A stretch of 56,162 nt of DNA from Candidatus Desulfofervidaceae bacterium (GTDB taxonomy: Bacteria; Desulfobacterota; Desulfofervidia; Desulfofervidales; Desulfofervidaceae). A program made the translations under genes and the position numbers. The notes beneath the pieces are model-generated. The model did no database searches and was not told the DNA's origin. It saw only the letters and a program-made list of their open reading frames with translations. This document shows, piece by piece, positions 1 through 8,249 of this stretch. Where the stretch lies: assembly GCA_027038965.1 (NCBI GenBank), contig JALWFG010000004.1, forward strand, positions 1 through 56,162, given 5' to 3'. Each line of letters begins with the position of its first letter. Position 1 is the first letter of the stretch.

Positions 1-370
1 TGAATTTTTGCCTGCCGTTGACAGTAGCGAGGGAAACTTCCTCTCTATCCAGCCAAACAGTATAGGAACGCTTGTCGTAACGGATAGCAGGATTTTTGCT
101 CTGTGGACACTTGCTTTTAAGTCCTTTCTTCTTTCTTTCAGTAGCTACAATCCTTGCAGAAATAACAAGTTGAGAAGGGAGAGAAGTTTTGTTTCTAACC
201 GTGTAGTAAGTGAGTTTGTGGAGTTCAACGCCGTTCCAAAGCTGATTATTCCAACCTATCTTACAGGCGTAATTGTAGGCAAATTTATATTGCTCAATAG
301 TTTCAAGAAGAATTTGCTTTTGCTCTTCGGTAGGTTTAAGGATAAGTTTAAGAGTGCGTTGCAGTTTCAT
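1..370 (-). CDS. tnpB: IS200/IS605-family TnpB (OrfB), N-terminal part cut by window edge
   Basis: Reading the minus strand from an ATG at 370 gives an open frame of 123 codons that runs off the left edge without a stop. It begins MKLQRTLKLILKPTEEQK and continues with FAYNYACKIGWNNQ, LPSQLVISARIVATE and ending in a TVWLDREEVSL segment. This is the classic N-terminus of TnpB/OrfB proteins (helix-turn-helix domain followed by the start of the RuvC-like core), RNA-guided nucleases carried by IS200/IS605 and IS1341 elements. The catalytic residues, zinc ribbon and the right end with its omega-RNA would lie outside the window, so activity cannot be judged. No TnpA is seen upstream, and the Shine-Dalgarno is weak. 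Family assignment is firm; intactness is unknown. Confidence 0.85.
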   Translation of the reverse strand, partial: MKLQRTLKLILKPTEEQKQILLETIEQYKFAYNYACKIGWNNQLWNGVELHKLTYYTVRNKTSLPSQLVISARIVATERKKKGLKSKCPQSKNPAIRYDKRSYTVWLDREEVSLATVNGRQKF

Positions 371-422
371 AGGAATATATTACCATCAATATCTGCAAAT
401 TTGCAAGTGCAGTTTCCTTTTC

Positions 423-438
423 TCCCTTACGGAAGGGG
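423..438. other. Small hairpin upstream of tnpB, possible left-end structure
   Basis: CCCTT (424-428) and AAGGG (433-437) can pair around a 4-nt loop about 55 nt upstream of the tnpB start. IS200/IS605 elements carry short subterminal hairpins recognised by TnpA, so this is a candidate left-end hairpin, but the stem is only 5-6 bp and the element boundary could not be fixed. Confidence 0.25.
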
Positions 439-581
439 TCTCCAACCGCAAGGAGTTTAAGATGAATATCAAAAAACTGTCAATCCCTCTTTCCCACTTA
501 CTATGCCCCATCCACTATCAACCAATTAAGGTGCAGGTTTTCTTTACAGAGAAAAAAGCGGATTTTGTATTTTTAATTCAC

Positions 582-609
582 TTGACAATCCCATACTCTT
601 TGTTACAAT
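582..609 (+). promoter_or_regulatory. Sigma-70-type promoter of the tRNA gene
   Basis: A perfect -35 box TTGACA (582-587), a 16-nt spacer and a near-consensus -10 box TACAAT (604-609) end nine bases before the first base of the tRNA, which is the expected geometry for a tRNA promoter. Confidence 0.8.
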
Positions 610-618
610 TTGGCTAAA

Positions 619-694
619 GGCGGCGTAGCTCAGTCGGCAGAGCAGGTGGCTCATATCCACCGAGTCGGGGGTTCAAGTCCCTCCGCCGCCACCA
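619..694 (+). tRNA. tRNA-Met(CAT), elongator type
   Basis: The 76-nt sequence folds into a cloverleaf: acceptor stem GGCGGCG with CGCCGCC, D arm GCTC/GAGC, anticodon stem GGTGG/CCACC closing the loop CTCATAT with anticodon CAT, T arm GGGGG-TTCAAGT-CCCTC, then A and an encoded CCA tail. A paired first base pair (G1-C72) argues against initiator tRNA, which has a mismatch there. A CAT anticodon may also belong to tRNA-Ile2 whose C34 is modified to lysidine; elongator Met is preferred on overall resemblance but Ile2 is not excluded. Confidence 0.9.
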
Positions 695-1006
695 AAAAGT
701 AAATTGATTAAGGCCAGTTGAGGGTAGCTGTTTTTTAATGTTGCTTTTGCCGCCCTAAAGAAATTCCAACCTCTTTCAGAGCAGTTGTGTTCACAGGTTC
801 TTTTCACCTTACTTATGAAAGGTGTTTCTGAATTGTGGGAATTTCAGTCATATCTTTTCTCTTGTGCCTTTTCTTACAAAAAGAGCGGACTTTAAAAAAA
901 TCTTGACATTAGAACGGCACTTACTTTATTATCAAATTATTGCGTTATTTTCTATTGAAGAAGTTGGTTGGGCTGCTTTACTCCACAAGATAGAAAAGGC
1001 GGCATT
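695..1006 (+). other. Intergenic region between the tRNA and the cmr operon
   Basis: About 310 bases with no convincing gene. It holds a candidate promoter near 903-932 and a single imperfect inverted repeat around 834-850. No repeat-spacer periodicity is present, so it is not the end of a CRISPR array. Confidence 0.5.
903..932 (+). promoter_or_regulatory. Candidate sigma-70 promoter of the cmr operon
   Basis: TTGACA (903-908), an 18-nt spacer and TATTAT (927-932) lie about 75 nt upstream of the chosen cmr1 start. One mismatch from consensus overall. All following cmr genes overlap or abut, so this could drive the whole operon. Confidence 0.55.
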
Positions 1007-2164
1007 ATGGCGGAGAGCGGAGACACTTGGGAAAAAGAAGATAAGTTGCGGAGACGTTTTGAAAAGCAAGTGTCCCTAACGTTACATTGCCGCATTGTAA
1101 CCCCCATGTTTTTAGGGGATGCCGAGCAGAAGGCGGCCCTTCGCCCTGAACCCTTCAAAGGGCTTTTGCGCTACTGGTGGCGCGTCGCGGCGGGGAGGAG
1201 TTTTTCTGGCCACAAAGAAATGCTTGAAGAAGAAACAAAAATATTCGGCGGGGGTGGGGAGAAGGCTCGGAAGAGTTTGGTGACAATAAAGGTTGATGGA
1301 AATGTATTAGCGACAAAATCGAATCTTCTTCCAACCGATAAAATTTATCATCCCGAAGCTCATCCTCCTCGTTCGAGCCGCAAGGGTATGGATATTTCTC
1401 CTCTTTGCTATTTAGCTGGTATGGGACTTACCCATCCCGATGGACAACGAGTAAAAAGAAGCTATCTCCCTGTAGAAAATAGTTTTGTTATCAAGCTATT
1501 TTTTCCGCGGACTCTTTTAGAAGAATCTGCTTTCAAAGTCGCCCTTCTCTACTTCTGTGCCTTTGGATCTGTGGGGTCCCGTTCTCGCAACGGTTGGGGA
1601 AGTTTTCAAGTGGAAAAAGTCGAGCCTGAAGATTGGTTACAAGAAATTTCGAATGCAAATTTTATTAAAATATTGCAAAACGATTTCCCTCATTGGAGAA
1701 AATGTTTTGATAAATCTTATCCTTATACCCTTGCTAAAGGAGACGACGGTAAAGCTCTTTTGTGGAAAGCCGAAGGATTTAAATCCTGGCAAGAAGCCAT
1801 GAAATTTTTAGCTGAAGTATATGTTTATATTCGCACAGGCGAGCCACAAAAATGGCATAAATGGTCTCGACAAACAAAACTTGATCCCGATGCTCAAAAT
1901 TTTATCGCAGAAAGACATCTGCTAGGGTTTCCTTTAACTAATCATCCAGCCCACAAAGCTAGGTGGAAGAGGCTTGCTTCACCTTTACGCTTCTTCGTAA
2001 GAAGGAAAAACACTAAATATACTGCATTTATTTTGCACCTTTCTTATTTTATAGAATCAGCACAAAGATTTATCTTACAAAACGACCAAATAAAACTCTG
2101 GCAAAAAGTTCACGAGCGTTTAGACCAAACTATGCAAAGGGCGAGCATAAATGACTGCCTGTAA
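1007..2164 (+). CDS. cmr1: Type III-B CRISPR effector subunit Cmr1 (Cas7-type RAMP)
   Basis: A 385-residue RAMP-superfamily protein. The N-terminal strand reads SLTLHCRIVTPMFLGDAE, followed by LRPEPFKGLLRYWWRVAAG, the hallmark (RPPSF+G.LRYWWR) of Cmr1, the subunit that caps the distal end of the Cmr backbone and contacts the end of the guide-target duplex. A glycine-rich segment FGSVGSRSRNGWGSF near residue 190 is the usual RAMP loop. The ATG at 1007 was chosen because AAGGCGG precedes it; an in-frame upstream ATG at 968 would add 13 unconserved residues. It is the first gene of the operon and overlaps cmr2 by 14 bases. G+C is visibly lower than in cmr2-cmr5. Confidence 0.88.
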   Translation: MAESGDTWEKEDKLRRRFEKQVSLTLHCRIVTPMFLGDAEQKAALRPEPFKGLLRYWWRVAAGRSFSGHKEMLEEETKIFGGGGEKARKSLVTIKVDGNVLATKSNLLPTDKIYHPEAHPPRSSRKGMDISPLCYLAGMGLTHPDGQRVKRSYLPVENSFVIKLFFPRTLLEESAFKVALLYFCAFGSVGSRSRNGWGSFQVEKVEPEDWLQEISNANFIKILQNDFPHWRKCFDKSYPYTLAKGDDGKALLWKAEGFKSWQEAMKFLAEVYVYIRTGEPQKWHKWSRQTKLDPDAQNFIAERHLLGFPLTNHPAHKARWKRLASPLRFFVRRKNTKYTAFILHLSYFIESAQRFILQNDQIKLWQKVHERLDQTMQRASINDCL

Positions 2165-4991
2165 GATTCCGCAGATATTTCGTGATGACGAAAGCTACTG
2201 GCGCGAGAAGCTGGCGGCTTTTCTTCACGACCCACCGGACAAAGCCCTTGCTATCCGGGGCCATGAAGAACGGGCCAAGCAAATAAGAGATGAGCTTTAT
2301 GTTTCTGCTTCAGATGAAAACCTTGTCAAACGCGCGGACCAGGTGGCCTCTGGGCTTGATCGTACCTTTTTACCGGAGACCCAGAAAGGAGGTTTCATCG
2401 ATTTTTCCAAGCATCCTTTTATCACTCATCCTACCGGACAAGCCGAGCCTTTTAAGATCAGGCCTGTCAAAAAGGGCTCTCCGGAAGAAATCCTTAAAGT
2501 GATTCAAAAAGACGAAGACAAGCTTCCGGAAAAGCAACCACAAAGGTCCTTTGCCCTTTTCCACTACTTTCGTCACGTGCTTCCCTGGCGGCTGGCAAAA
2601 GAAAATGTGTGCGGGCTTTCCTGGCGCTGGTGGCGGCTTCCGGCAGACACGCGCCTCCCAGACCATTCTATTTGGCAACATTGTGCGTTGACTTCGGCCC
2701 TTTATTCCTGTTACCGGCTCTCGCCTCATAAAAAAGCCTCGCTGATGGTCTTTAGCATCACCCCGGTGCAGGAGTTCATTGCCCGTTCGCGCAAGCTCCG
2801 CGACTACTGGGTGGCCTCGCTTATCCTTTCCTGGCTTGCTGCCGAGGGCATGAAGGCCGTCATCTTCCGTTATGGTTCAGATCACCTTATCTATCCCTAC
2901 CCGGTAGGCCAGCCCCTTATCGAGATGATGCTCGATAAGGTGTGTGGTTTTTCCTGCTGGGATAAGCGGTATGAATTACAAGCCCAAGCGGCCACTCTTC
3001 CCAATCGTTTTGTTTTTCTGGTACCAGAAGGCAAGGAAGAAAAGGCGTTTTCCCTGGTAAAGGAAACTATCCAAAGGGCTTGGCTTGGGCTGGCCGGGCA
3101 GGTAAAAGATTTGGTGCGTAAAAAGGCCTTTGCGAAAGTTCCGCCAGAGTGCCTTAAAGCCTTTGAACGCATCTTTACCCGTCAGACCGCCCGTTTTTGG
3201 GAGTTTCATTGGGCGGCTGTTCCCCTTCTTGACCTGGAAACGGTAAGGCAGCAGGCCGTGTTGTTCCCTGAGGAGTTGCGAAACCGCTTCCTCAAGCTTT
3301 ACGAGGAAGCCACTGAAAAATGCCAATTGCCCTATACCAGCCAATCTGAAAAATTTTTCTATTCTCTTACGCACGACCTTCTCGGTCGCGGCCTGGCGGC
3401 GGAAAAGCTATCTCCTTCAGAGCAGCGGGCCGAAGAGCCGGGGATCAAGTGTCATCTCCATCCTGATCTTGAGGCGCTGAGGTTTTCCTGTGTGGAATGT
3501 AAGAAGGCGGGAGAGACGAGGTGTAAGGTCTTTCCGGAACATCAACCAGACGAAAACCCTAGACCAAGCCGGGATCCCTGCTGGCGAAAGATCAGGCAAA
3601 ATTTCTCAAAGACCGATTTTAAAGAGACCGAACGCCTTTCTGCCATCGGGCTCATCAAAAGACTAGCCTCCCGAGCGGTGAATGAAGGGCATCCGCTTTA
3701 CGCCTTTTTCAAGAAAGCCGAAAGTTTTCCCTCTACTACAGAGATGGCCTTAAGTGATTGGCTTAAGCGTGCTGAGGAGGAAATACAAGCCCTGGGGCTT
3801 TCGTGGCGCCAGGTAGCCGAAGTAATTCACCGGCAGGAAAGCCCACAAACCGAATATAACGAAATCGAGGTCATAGACCGCCAAGAGATAACCGACAAAG
3901 TCAAACTTCTTATCAAAAAGTGCAAGGAAGCAAGGGATCTCCTCAAAAATATTGACCGCTATTATGCCCTGCTCATTATGGATGGCGACCACATGGGCAA
4001 GCTCCTTGCCGGTGGTTTTGCGGCCCGCTGGTGCGATACTTTGCATCCGGAGCTGGTGAAACGCCTGGAAGAGGGACAAATCTCAGATCCCTTCTGGCCC
4101 TGCTTTTGGAAGGAGAGATTGGGAGACAGAAGGGGCCTTTCTCCGGCGGTGCACGGGGCCATCTCGCAGGGCCTTTCGGAGTTTGCCCTTTACACCGTGC
4201 CTTATTTGGTAGAGAAGTACAAAGGCCGTCTTATTTATGCCGGGGGAGATGACGTCTGTGCGGTGTTCCCTGTCTCACAAGCCCTTAAGGCGGCTTGCGA
4301 AATAGCGCGGGCCTACAATTGGGCCTTTGTGAGATATGGCAAGTCTCACAAGCCGGGCATTAGGGTGCGCCGAGACGATAAAGAGTTAGAAGAAGTATGG
4401 CTTACAGAAGAGGTCTCTGCCTCTGCAGACTTACAGGAAGACGATCGCCTGCTCCTTCATCTGGGGCCAGGCAGCGAGGAGGTGCTCATCTCTATCTCAG
4501 CCGGGCTTTTGATTGTGCATCACAAATGGCCTTTGCGCGCCGCCATTCGTCGGGCACACGAACTGCTAGATCTGGCCAAGGATTCCGGCCGGGCGGCTCT
4601 AGCCCTTGAGCTTCAGCGTCGGGCCGGAGAACGCCGCACCTTCGTGGCGGGCTTTAGGGACGAAAAATTCAGCCTGAATGTTTGGGAGTCCTTCCGTGAG
4701 GTCATCGAGGCCCTTGCGGAAAACAGGCTATCTTCTTCTGCTGTTTATCGTTTGGCCGCCTTTGAAGACGGATTTCGGGCCTTAGAGGGAGAGGAGCTGG
4801 AGCGCCTGGTGGCCGTGCAGATCAAAAAGGAGAAGGAAATAACGCCAGAACTGGCTCGCTCCATAGCTTCGATCATTATGGGACACCGGCAAAAGAAAAC
4901 CATGTGTGCAGAAAAAAAGAAGTTGGCTTTTGAAGCCTTAGCCATTGCCAATTTTCTTTCGGAAGCAAAGAGAAGAAAGGCCAAGCAATGA
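2151..4991 (+). CDS. cmr2: Type III-B CRISPR large subunit Cas10/Cmr2 with intact HD and GGDD motifs
   Basis: Signature Cas10 subunit of the Cmr complex, 946 residues. An N-terminal HD-type motif FLHDPPDKAL carries H26-D27, associated with target-activated ssDNA cleavage. A zinc-finger region holds C434, H437, C447 and C450. The C-terminal Palm domain has LIYAGGDDVCAVF with GGDD at 698-701, the active site that makes cyclic oligoadenylate (cOA) from ATP when target RNA is bound; an earlier segment LLIMDGDHMGKLLAGG belongs to the other Palm region. Both catalytic motifs are intact, so the complex should be able to signal, in keeping with the CARF-HEPN effector at the end of this operon. The last bases overlap cmr3 in an ATGA junction, implying translational coupling. 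G+C is high for this window. Confidence 0.95.
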   Translation: MTACKIPQIFRDDESYWREKLAAFLHDPPDKALAIRGHEERAKQIRDELYVSASDENLVKRADQVASGLDRTFLPETQKGGFIDFSKHPFITHPTGQAEPFKIRPVKKGSPEEILKVIQKDEDKLPEKQPQRSFALFHYFRHVLPWRLAKENVCGLSWRWWRLPADTRLPDHSIWQHCALTSALYSCYRLSPHKKASLMVFSITPVQEFIARSRKLRDYWVASLILSWLAAEGMKAVIFRYGSDHLIYPYPVGQPLIEMMLDKVCGFSCWDKRYELQAQAATLPNRFVFLVPEGKEEKAFSLVKETIQRAWLGLAGQVKDLVRKKAFAKVPPECLKAFERIFTRQTARFWEFHWAAVPLLDLETVRQQAVLFPEELRNRFLKLYEEATEKCQLPYTSQSEKFFYSLTHDLLGRGLAAEKLSPSEQRAEEPGIKCHLHPDLEALRFSCVECKKAGETRCKVFPEHQPDENPRPSRDPCWRKIRQNFSKTDFKETERLSAIGLIKRLASRAVNEGHPLYAFFKKAESFPSTTEMALSDWLKRAEEEIQALGLSWRQVAEVIHRQESPQTEYNEIEVIDRQEITDKVKLLIKKCKEARDLLKNIDRYYALLIMDGDHMGKLLAGGFAARWCDTLHPELVKRLEEGQISDPFWPCFWKERLGDRRGLSPAVHGAISQGLSEFALYTVPYLVEKYKGRLIYAGGDDVCAVFPVSQALKAACEIARAYNWAFVRYGKSHKPGIRVRRDDKELEEVWLTEEVSASADLQEDDRLLLHLGPGSEEVLISISAGLLIVHHKWPLRAAIRRAHELLDLAKDSGRAALALELQRRAGERRTFVAGFRDEKFSLNVWESFREVIEALAENRLSSSAVYRLAAFEDGFRALEGEELERLVAVQIKKEKEITPELARSIASIIMGHRQKKTMCAEKKKLAFEALAIANFLSEAKRRKAKQ

Positions 4992-6016
4992 TTGAACAAT
5001 GGCTTGAGATTAAACCGCTTGATACCCTATTTTTCCGGGGTGGGGAGCCCATGGAGGCCGGGGAAACCCATGAGGCCGGCGGACCTGTTTTCCCTCCTGT
5101 ACCGGAGACGATTATCGGCGCCCTGCGCACCGCCATTTTGGCGCAAAAGGGGATAGAGCCCGAACGCGTTAAAAATTTGGCCGAAGACGAGGACCTTGAC
5201 CAGAAACACCTCCCCCTCTGGGGTAGCCCTCAGAGGCCGGGATTTGGAATTGCAGGGCCGATTTTCAGGGTAAACGGGGTGGATCTCTTCCCGGCACCAG
5301 CCAATTGGTTTTACAGAAGGGTTAATGGCACTTTAGAAATAAGCGAAGCGCAGCCTTTAAAGAAGGCCCCTCTCAAGGCTAAGCGTTCAAATATTTTGTG
5401 GATAGAACGTCCTCATGAAGACATGAAACCCCTAGCCAGTCGATTCTGGCTTACGAGAAGTGCCCTAGAAAGAGAAGGGTGTTTTGATTTGAAGATTGTT
5501 TGCAATCTTAATGAAGTTACGGCTGAGAAGGCGCAAGCCGTCCCAGGTTTTCTTTTGATAAAAGTTGAGGAACGCGTGGGCATCGCCCGGGACAATGCCC
5601 GCCGCACCATAGAGAAGGGTTATCTCTACGCTACCCGTCACCTCCGTTTGAGCTCTGGTGTTTCCCTTATTGTGGGATTGGACAAGCCCCTTTGTTCCTC
5701 CCACCTGGCTGAAAAAGGGATCTTCCAGCTCGGAGGAGAGGGGCGTCTGGTGCGTTATTGGCTCCTTGAAGATAAAGAAACACCGCGGCTTTCAGGCACA
5801 AATAAGGGCCGTCTTTTGGCCGTCTCTCCTGTGGTGTACGAACGTGCCCAAAAGGCCGGGCTTTTGAACAAGCCCTACGCCTCAGGAAGACTCTTCCGTG
5901 TGGCGGGCTGGGATATGAGGAGGGCCTTTCACAAACCCACGAGAAGCTATTTTCCGGCCGGTGCTGTATTCTTTTCAGATACGGATCCGGGCCTAACAGA
6001 GTTAATACCTTTTTAG
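4988..6016 (+). CDS. cmr3: Type III-B CRISPR subunit Cmr3 (Cas5-like)
   Basis: A 342-residue RAMP protein. The opening segment IKPLDTLFFRGGEPMEAGE is the diagnostic Cmr3 N-terminus, and FPPVPETIIGALRTAIL is the conserved glycine-containing helix that follows. A glycine-rich RAMP loop (LGGEGRLVRYW) appears near residue 245. In characterised Cmr complexes Cmr3 binds the 5' tag of the crRNA and bridges Cas10 to the Cmr4 filament. Its ATG overlaps the cmr2 stop by four bases; the gap to cmr4 is 10 bases, containing an AGGAGGG ribosome-binding site for cmr4. Confidence 0.93.
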   Translation: MIEQWLEIKPLDTLFFRGGEPMEAGETHEAGGPVFPPVPETIIGALRTAILAQKGIEPERVKNLAEDEDLDQKHLPLWGSPQRPGFGIAGPIFRVNGVDLFPAPANWFYRRVNGTLEISEAQPLKKAPLKAKRSNILWIERPHEDMKPLASRFWLTRSALEREGCFDLKIVCNLNEVTAEKAQAVPGFLLIKVEERVGIARDNARRTIEKGYLYATRHLRLSSGVSLIVGLDKPLCSSHLAEKGIFQLGGEGRLVRYWLLEDKETPRLSGTNKGRLLAVSPVVYERAQKAGLLNKPYASGRLFRVAGWDMRRAFHKPTRSYFPAGAVFFSDTDPGLTELIPF

Positions 6017-6026
6017 GAGGGTCAGA

Positions 6027-6929
6027 ATGATTTGGGGTGAAGAAAAAAGACTGTGTCTTTTATACGCCATAACGCCTGTCTACGCCGGCTCCGGGCAGGC
6101 CCTGAAGGCAGTGGACCTTCCCATTCAGCGCGAGCGCCACACCGCCTGGCCCATGGTGCAGGCCTCAGGCGTCAAAGGGGCTTTAAGGGATTGGTGCGAA
6201 AGGACCTGGAAAAAGAATGGAATTGATGATGATTTAGTAGATTGTATTTTCGGCCGGGCCGGTGAAGAAACCGCCAATTGGGCCGGGGCGGTCACGGTGA
6301 CCGACGCCAGGCTTCTCTTTTTCCCGGTGCGCTCCAACGTGGCCCCATTTGTGCACGTAACTTGCCCGGCGGTGCTTAAACGGCTGAAAGAAGACCTGGC
6401 CCTGCTGGGAGTAGATTTAAAGGCGTCCTTTAAGGTGGCAAGAGAAGGGTTTATCTCCTTAAAGGGGGACTTCCCAAATGAAATTATTTTGGAGGACATG
6501 CTGGTAAACAGAGAAGACCAAGCCTCCCTTACGTCCGAGAATCTTTTAAAACCCTATCTGGACCGGGTGGAAAAGGCCGTTATGGTGTCTGACGAAGTAT
6601 TTGGCTTTCTCGTGCGCACGGCCACCGAGGTCCAGGCCCACATTGCCATTGATGATGCCACTGGCACGGCCAAAGACAGTTCCTTGCGTTATCAGGAGTA
6701 TCTTCCAGCAGATTCTGTGCTCTACTTTTTGGTCTTTTTTTCCGCCGACCGCAAGCCGGACAGCAAGTGTAAAGAAAAGGAGACACGTCTTTTCCCAAAT
6801 GATGTGGCGAACCTGATAACCCAGGCTGTTTCCACCCATCTTCAGATTGGCGGCGATTTTACGTTGGGCAAGGGCATCTGTAGGGTTTCCTGGATTTCGC
6901 CAAACGGCTCTCAAGGAGGTGCCAGATGA
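6027..6929 (+). CDS. cmr4: Type III-B CRISPR backbone subunit Cmr4 (Cas7), probable target-RNA ribonuclease
   Basis: A 300-residue Cas7-group RAMP. The segment TPVYAGSGQALKAVDLPIQR followed by ERHTAWPMVQASGVKGALR is the Cmr4 signature. The Asp in VDLPIQRER (D30) matches the catalytic aspartate of Cmr4, which cuts bound target RNA at 6-nt intervals because several copies form the filament. Start ATG at 6027 lies after an AGGAGGG Shine-Dalgarno. The stop overlaps the cmr5 start (ATGA). No missing key residue is noticed. Confidence 0.95.
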   Translation: MIWGEEKRLCLLYAITPVYAGSGQALKAVDLPIQRERHTAWPMVQASGVKGALRDWCERTWKKNGIDDDLVDCIFGRAGEETANWAGAVTVTDARLLFFPVRSNVAPFVHVTCPAVLKRLKEDLALLGVDLKASFKVAREGFISLKGDFPNEIILEDMLVNREDQASLTSENLLKPYLDRVEKAVMVSDEVFGFLVRTATEVQAHIAIDDATGTAKDSSLRYQEYLPADSVLYFLVFFSADRKPDSKCKEKETRLFPNDVANLITQAVSTHLQIGGDFTLGKGICRVSWISPNGSQGGAR

Positions 6930-7348
6930 GAACCAAGGGACAAGAACGGGCCGAATTTGCCTATGAAAAAGTGAAGCAGGCCATAGCGGCCCTTCAAAGG
7001 GGCGAAAAGGAATCCAAAAACGCCGCCAAGGAATTTGCCAGTTTCATGGCCGGGCTTCCAGTCATGATCCTCCAGAATGGTCTGGGGCATACGCTCTGTT
7101 TCCTGTTGGCCAAAGATCAGAACAAGCGGAACACCAAACATTGGTTTGCGTTTGAAGCCGTGGTGGGCTGGCTGGCAAAGGATAAACGGCTCGCTTTTGA
7201 GGCTACTAAACCAACGGAGACAATAAAAGAACTTACCGAAAAGGAAGCCCTTGAATATATGGCCGTTCAAGAAGAGGCCCTGCGGTTTCTGGAATGGTTC
7301 AAGGTGATGAGCAAGATGTTTGTGGAGGAGAAAGGTGCCGAGACATAG
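6926..7348 (+). CDS. cmr5: Type III-B CRISPR small subunit Cmr5
   Basis: A 140-residue, mostly helical protein with the Cmr5 pattern RAEFAYEKVKQAIAALQ, YAKEFASFMAGLP-like middle (here AAKEFASFMAGLPVMILQNG) and LGHTLCFLLAK. Cmr5 forms the inner filament of the Cmr complex that lines the target strand. An AAGGAGGTG site precedes its ATG, which overlaps the cmr4 stop. Its 3' end overlaps the start of cmr6. Length is typical for the family. Confidence 0.92.
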   Translation: MRTKGQERAEFAYEKVKQAIAALQRGEKESKNAAKEFASFMAGLPVMILQNGLGHTLCFLLAKDQNKRNTKHWFAFEAVVGWLAKDKRLAFEATKPTETIKELTEKEALEYMAVQEEALRFLEWFKVMSKMFVEEKGAET

Positions 7349-8249
7349 AGATAATCGTCCTCAGTTTTCAAGACCACCCCGCAGAGGAGATCGGGAGAGT
7401 CAGCCGCCCGCAAAATTTTATCCTCTGCCTGAAAAAATCTGTAAATCTCTTCCTACGTTAGGGAATAACTTCAATTTTGGCCTCTATTTTAATAAGTGGC
7501 TTCCAATCTACCTAAAAAACGGTTTTTCCTCTTATGAATTTCAAACCAAACAGGCCGAGGAGGTTTTGAAAAAGTATAAGGATGGAATTTGCCCCGTCTT
7601 ACAAAACTTGCTCCGTCAAAAACACCGGGAAATTGAAGGTCTTATTCAGGCCTTTGCAAACTTGGGTTATGAGCCTTTAATAAAGGCAGATTACATCCTT
7701 AAGACTTCCCTTATCATCGGGCTCGGCAATGTCCACCCTACCGAACGGGGCTTTACCTTTCACTGGACGTTGGGCCTACCTTATATCCCGGCTGAGGGCA
7801 TGAAGGGTGTTGTTCGTCTGGCCTATTTAGTGGAAAAGGCTCAGGAAGAGCCGGATTTTTTTGAAAATTGGGCCAAAGAAGACGAAAAATTCTGGCAATA
7901 TTTAGCTAAACCTTTTGGACGGGCGGAGAAAGAAAATGGCGCCGAAAGGGGAAAAGTGGTCTTTCTGGACGCCTTCCCGGTAGAGGTCCCAGAGCTTACT
8001 TTGGAGATTACCACCTGCCACTACCCGGATTATTACGGCGGCAAGCGTGGCCCCACCGAGGACCAAAATCCCAATCCTCTTCCGTTTTTGGCGGTAAAAC
8101 CAGGGGTGCAGTTTCGTTTTGTTATGCTGGTTTCAAAAGAGCTTAAAGATGAGGAAGCCTTGCGTAAGGCCTTCACCTCTGCCCTTACCAAACACGGCTT
8201 CGGCGCCAAAACCGCCTTGGGCCACGGGAGGTTTGAATATGCCCCTTAA
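7335..8249 (+). CDS. cmr6: Type III-B CRISPR subunit Cmr6 (Cas7-type RAMP)
   Basis: A 304-residue RAMP that ends the Cmr4 filament next to Cmr1 in known complexes. Visible Cmr6 features are FHWTLGLPYIPAEGMKGVVR, the motif LGNVHPTERGFTF before it and the C-terminal glycine-rich loop GAKTALGHGRFEYAP. The GTG at 7335 was chosen as start because GGAGGAG sits seven bases upstream; an in-frame ATG at 7320 has no visible ribosome-binding site. Either start overlaps cmr5. The first 30 residues are basic and low-complexity. The stop overlaps the next gene by 11 bases, placing that gene in the same transcript. Confidence 0.9.
   Translation: MPRHRDNRPQFSRPPRRGDRESQPPAKFYPLPEKICKSLPTLGNNFNFGLYFNKWLPIYLKNGFSSYEFQTKQAEEVLKKYKDGICPVLQNLLRQKHREIEGLIQAFANLGYEPLIKADYILKTSLIIGLGNVHPTERGFTFHWTLGLPYIPAEGMKGVVRLAYLVEKAQEEPDFFENWAKEDEKFWQYLAKPFGRAEKENGAERGKVVFLDAFPVEVPELTLEITTCHYPDYYGGKRGPTEDQNPNPLPFLAVKPGVQFRFVMLVSKELKDEEALRKAFTSALTKHGFGAKTALGHGRFEYAP

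Noticed and set aside
619-694. tRNA-Met as an integration site (attB) for the cmr island
   Set aside because: No direct repeat of the tRNA 3' end is seen downstream of the cmr genes, and no integrase is present.
820-860. Possible single CRISPR repeat (GTTTCTGAATTGTGGGAATTTCAG-like, about 828-850) upstream of cmr1
   Set aside because: Only one copy, no spacer periodicity and no second repeat within the window; a lone inverted repeat is common by chance.
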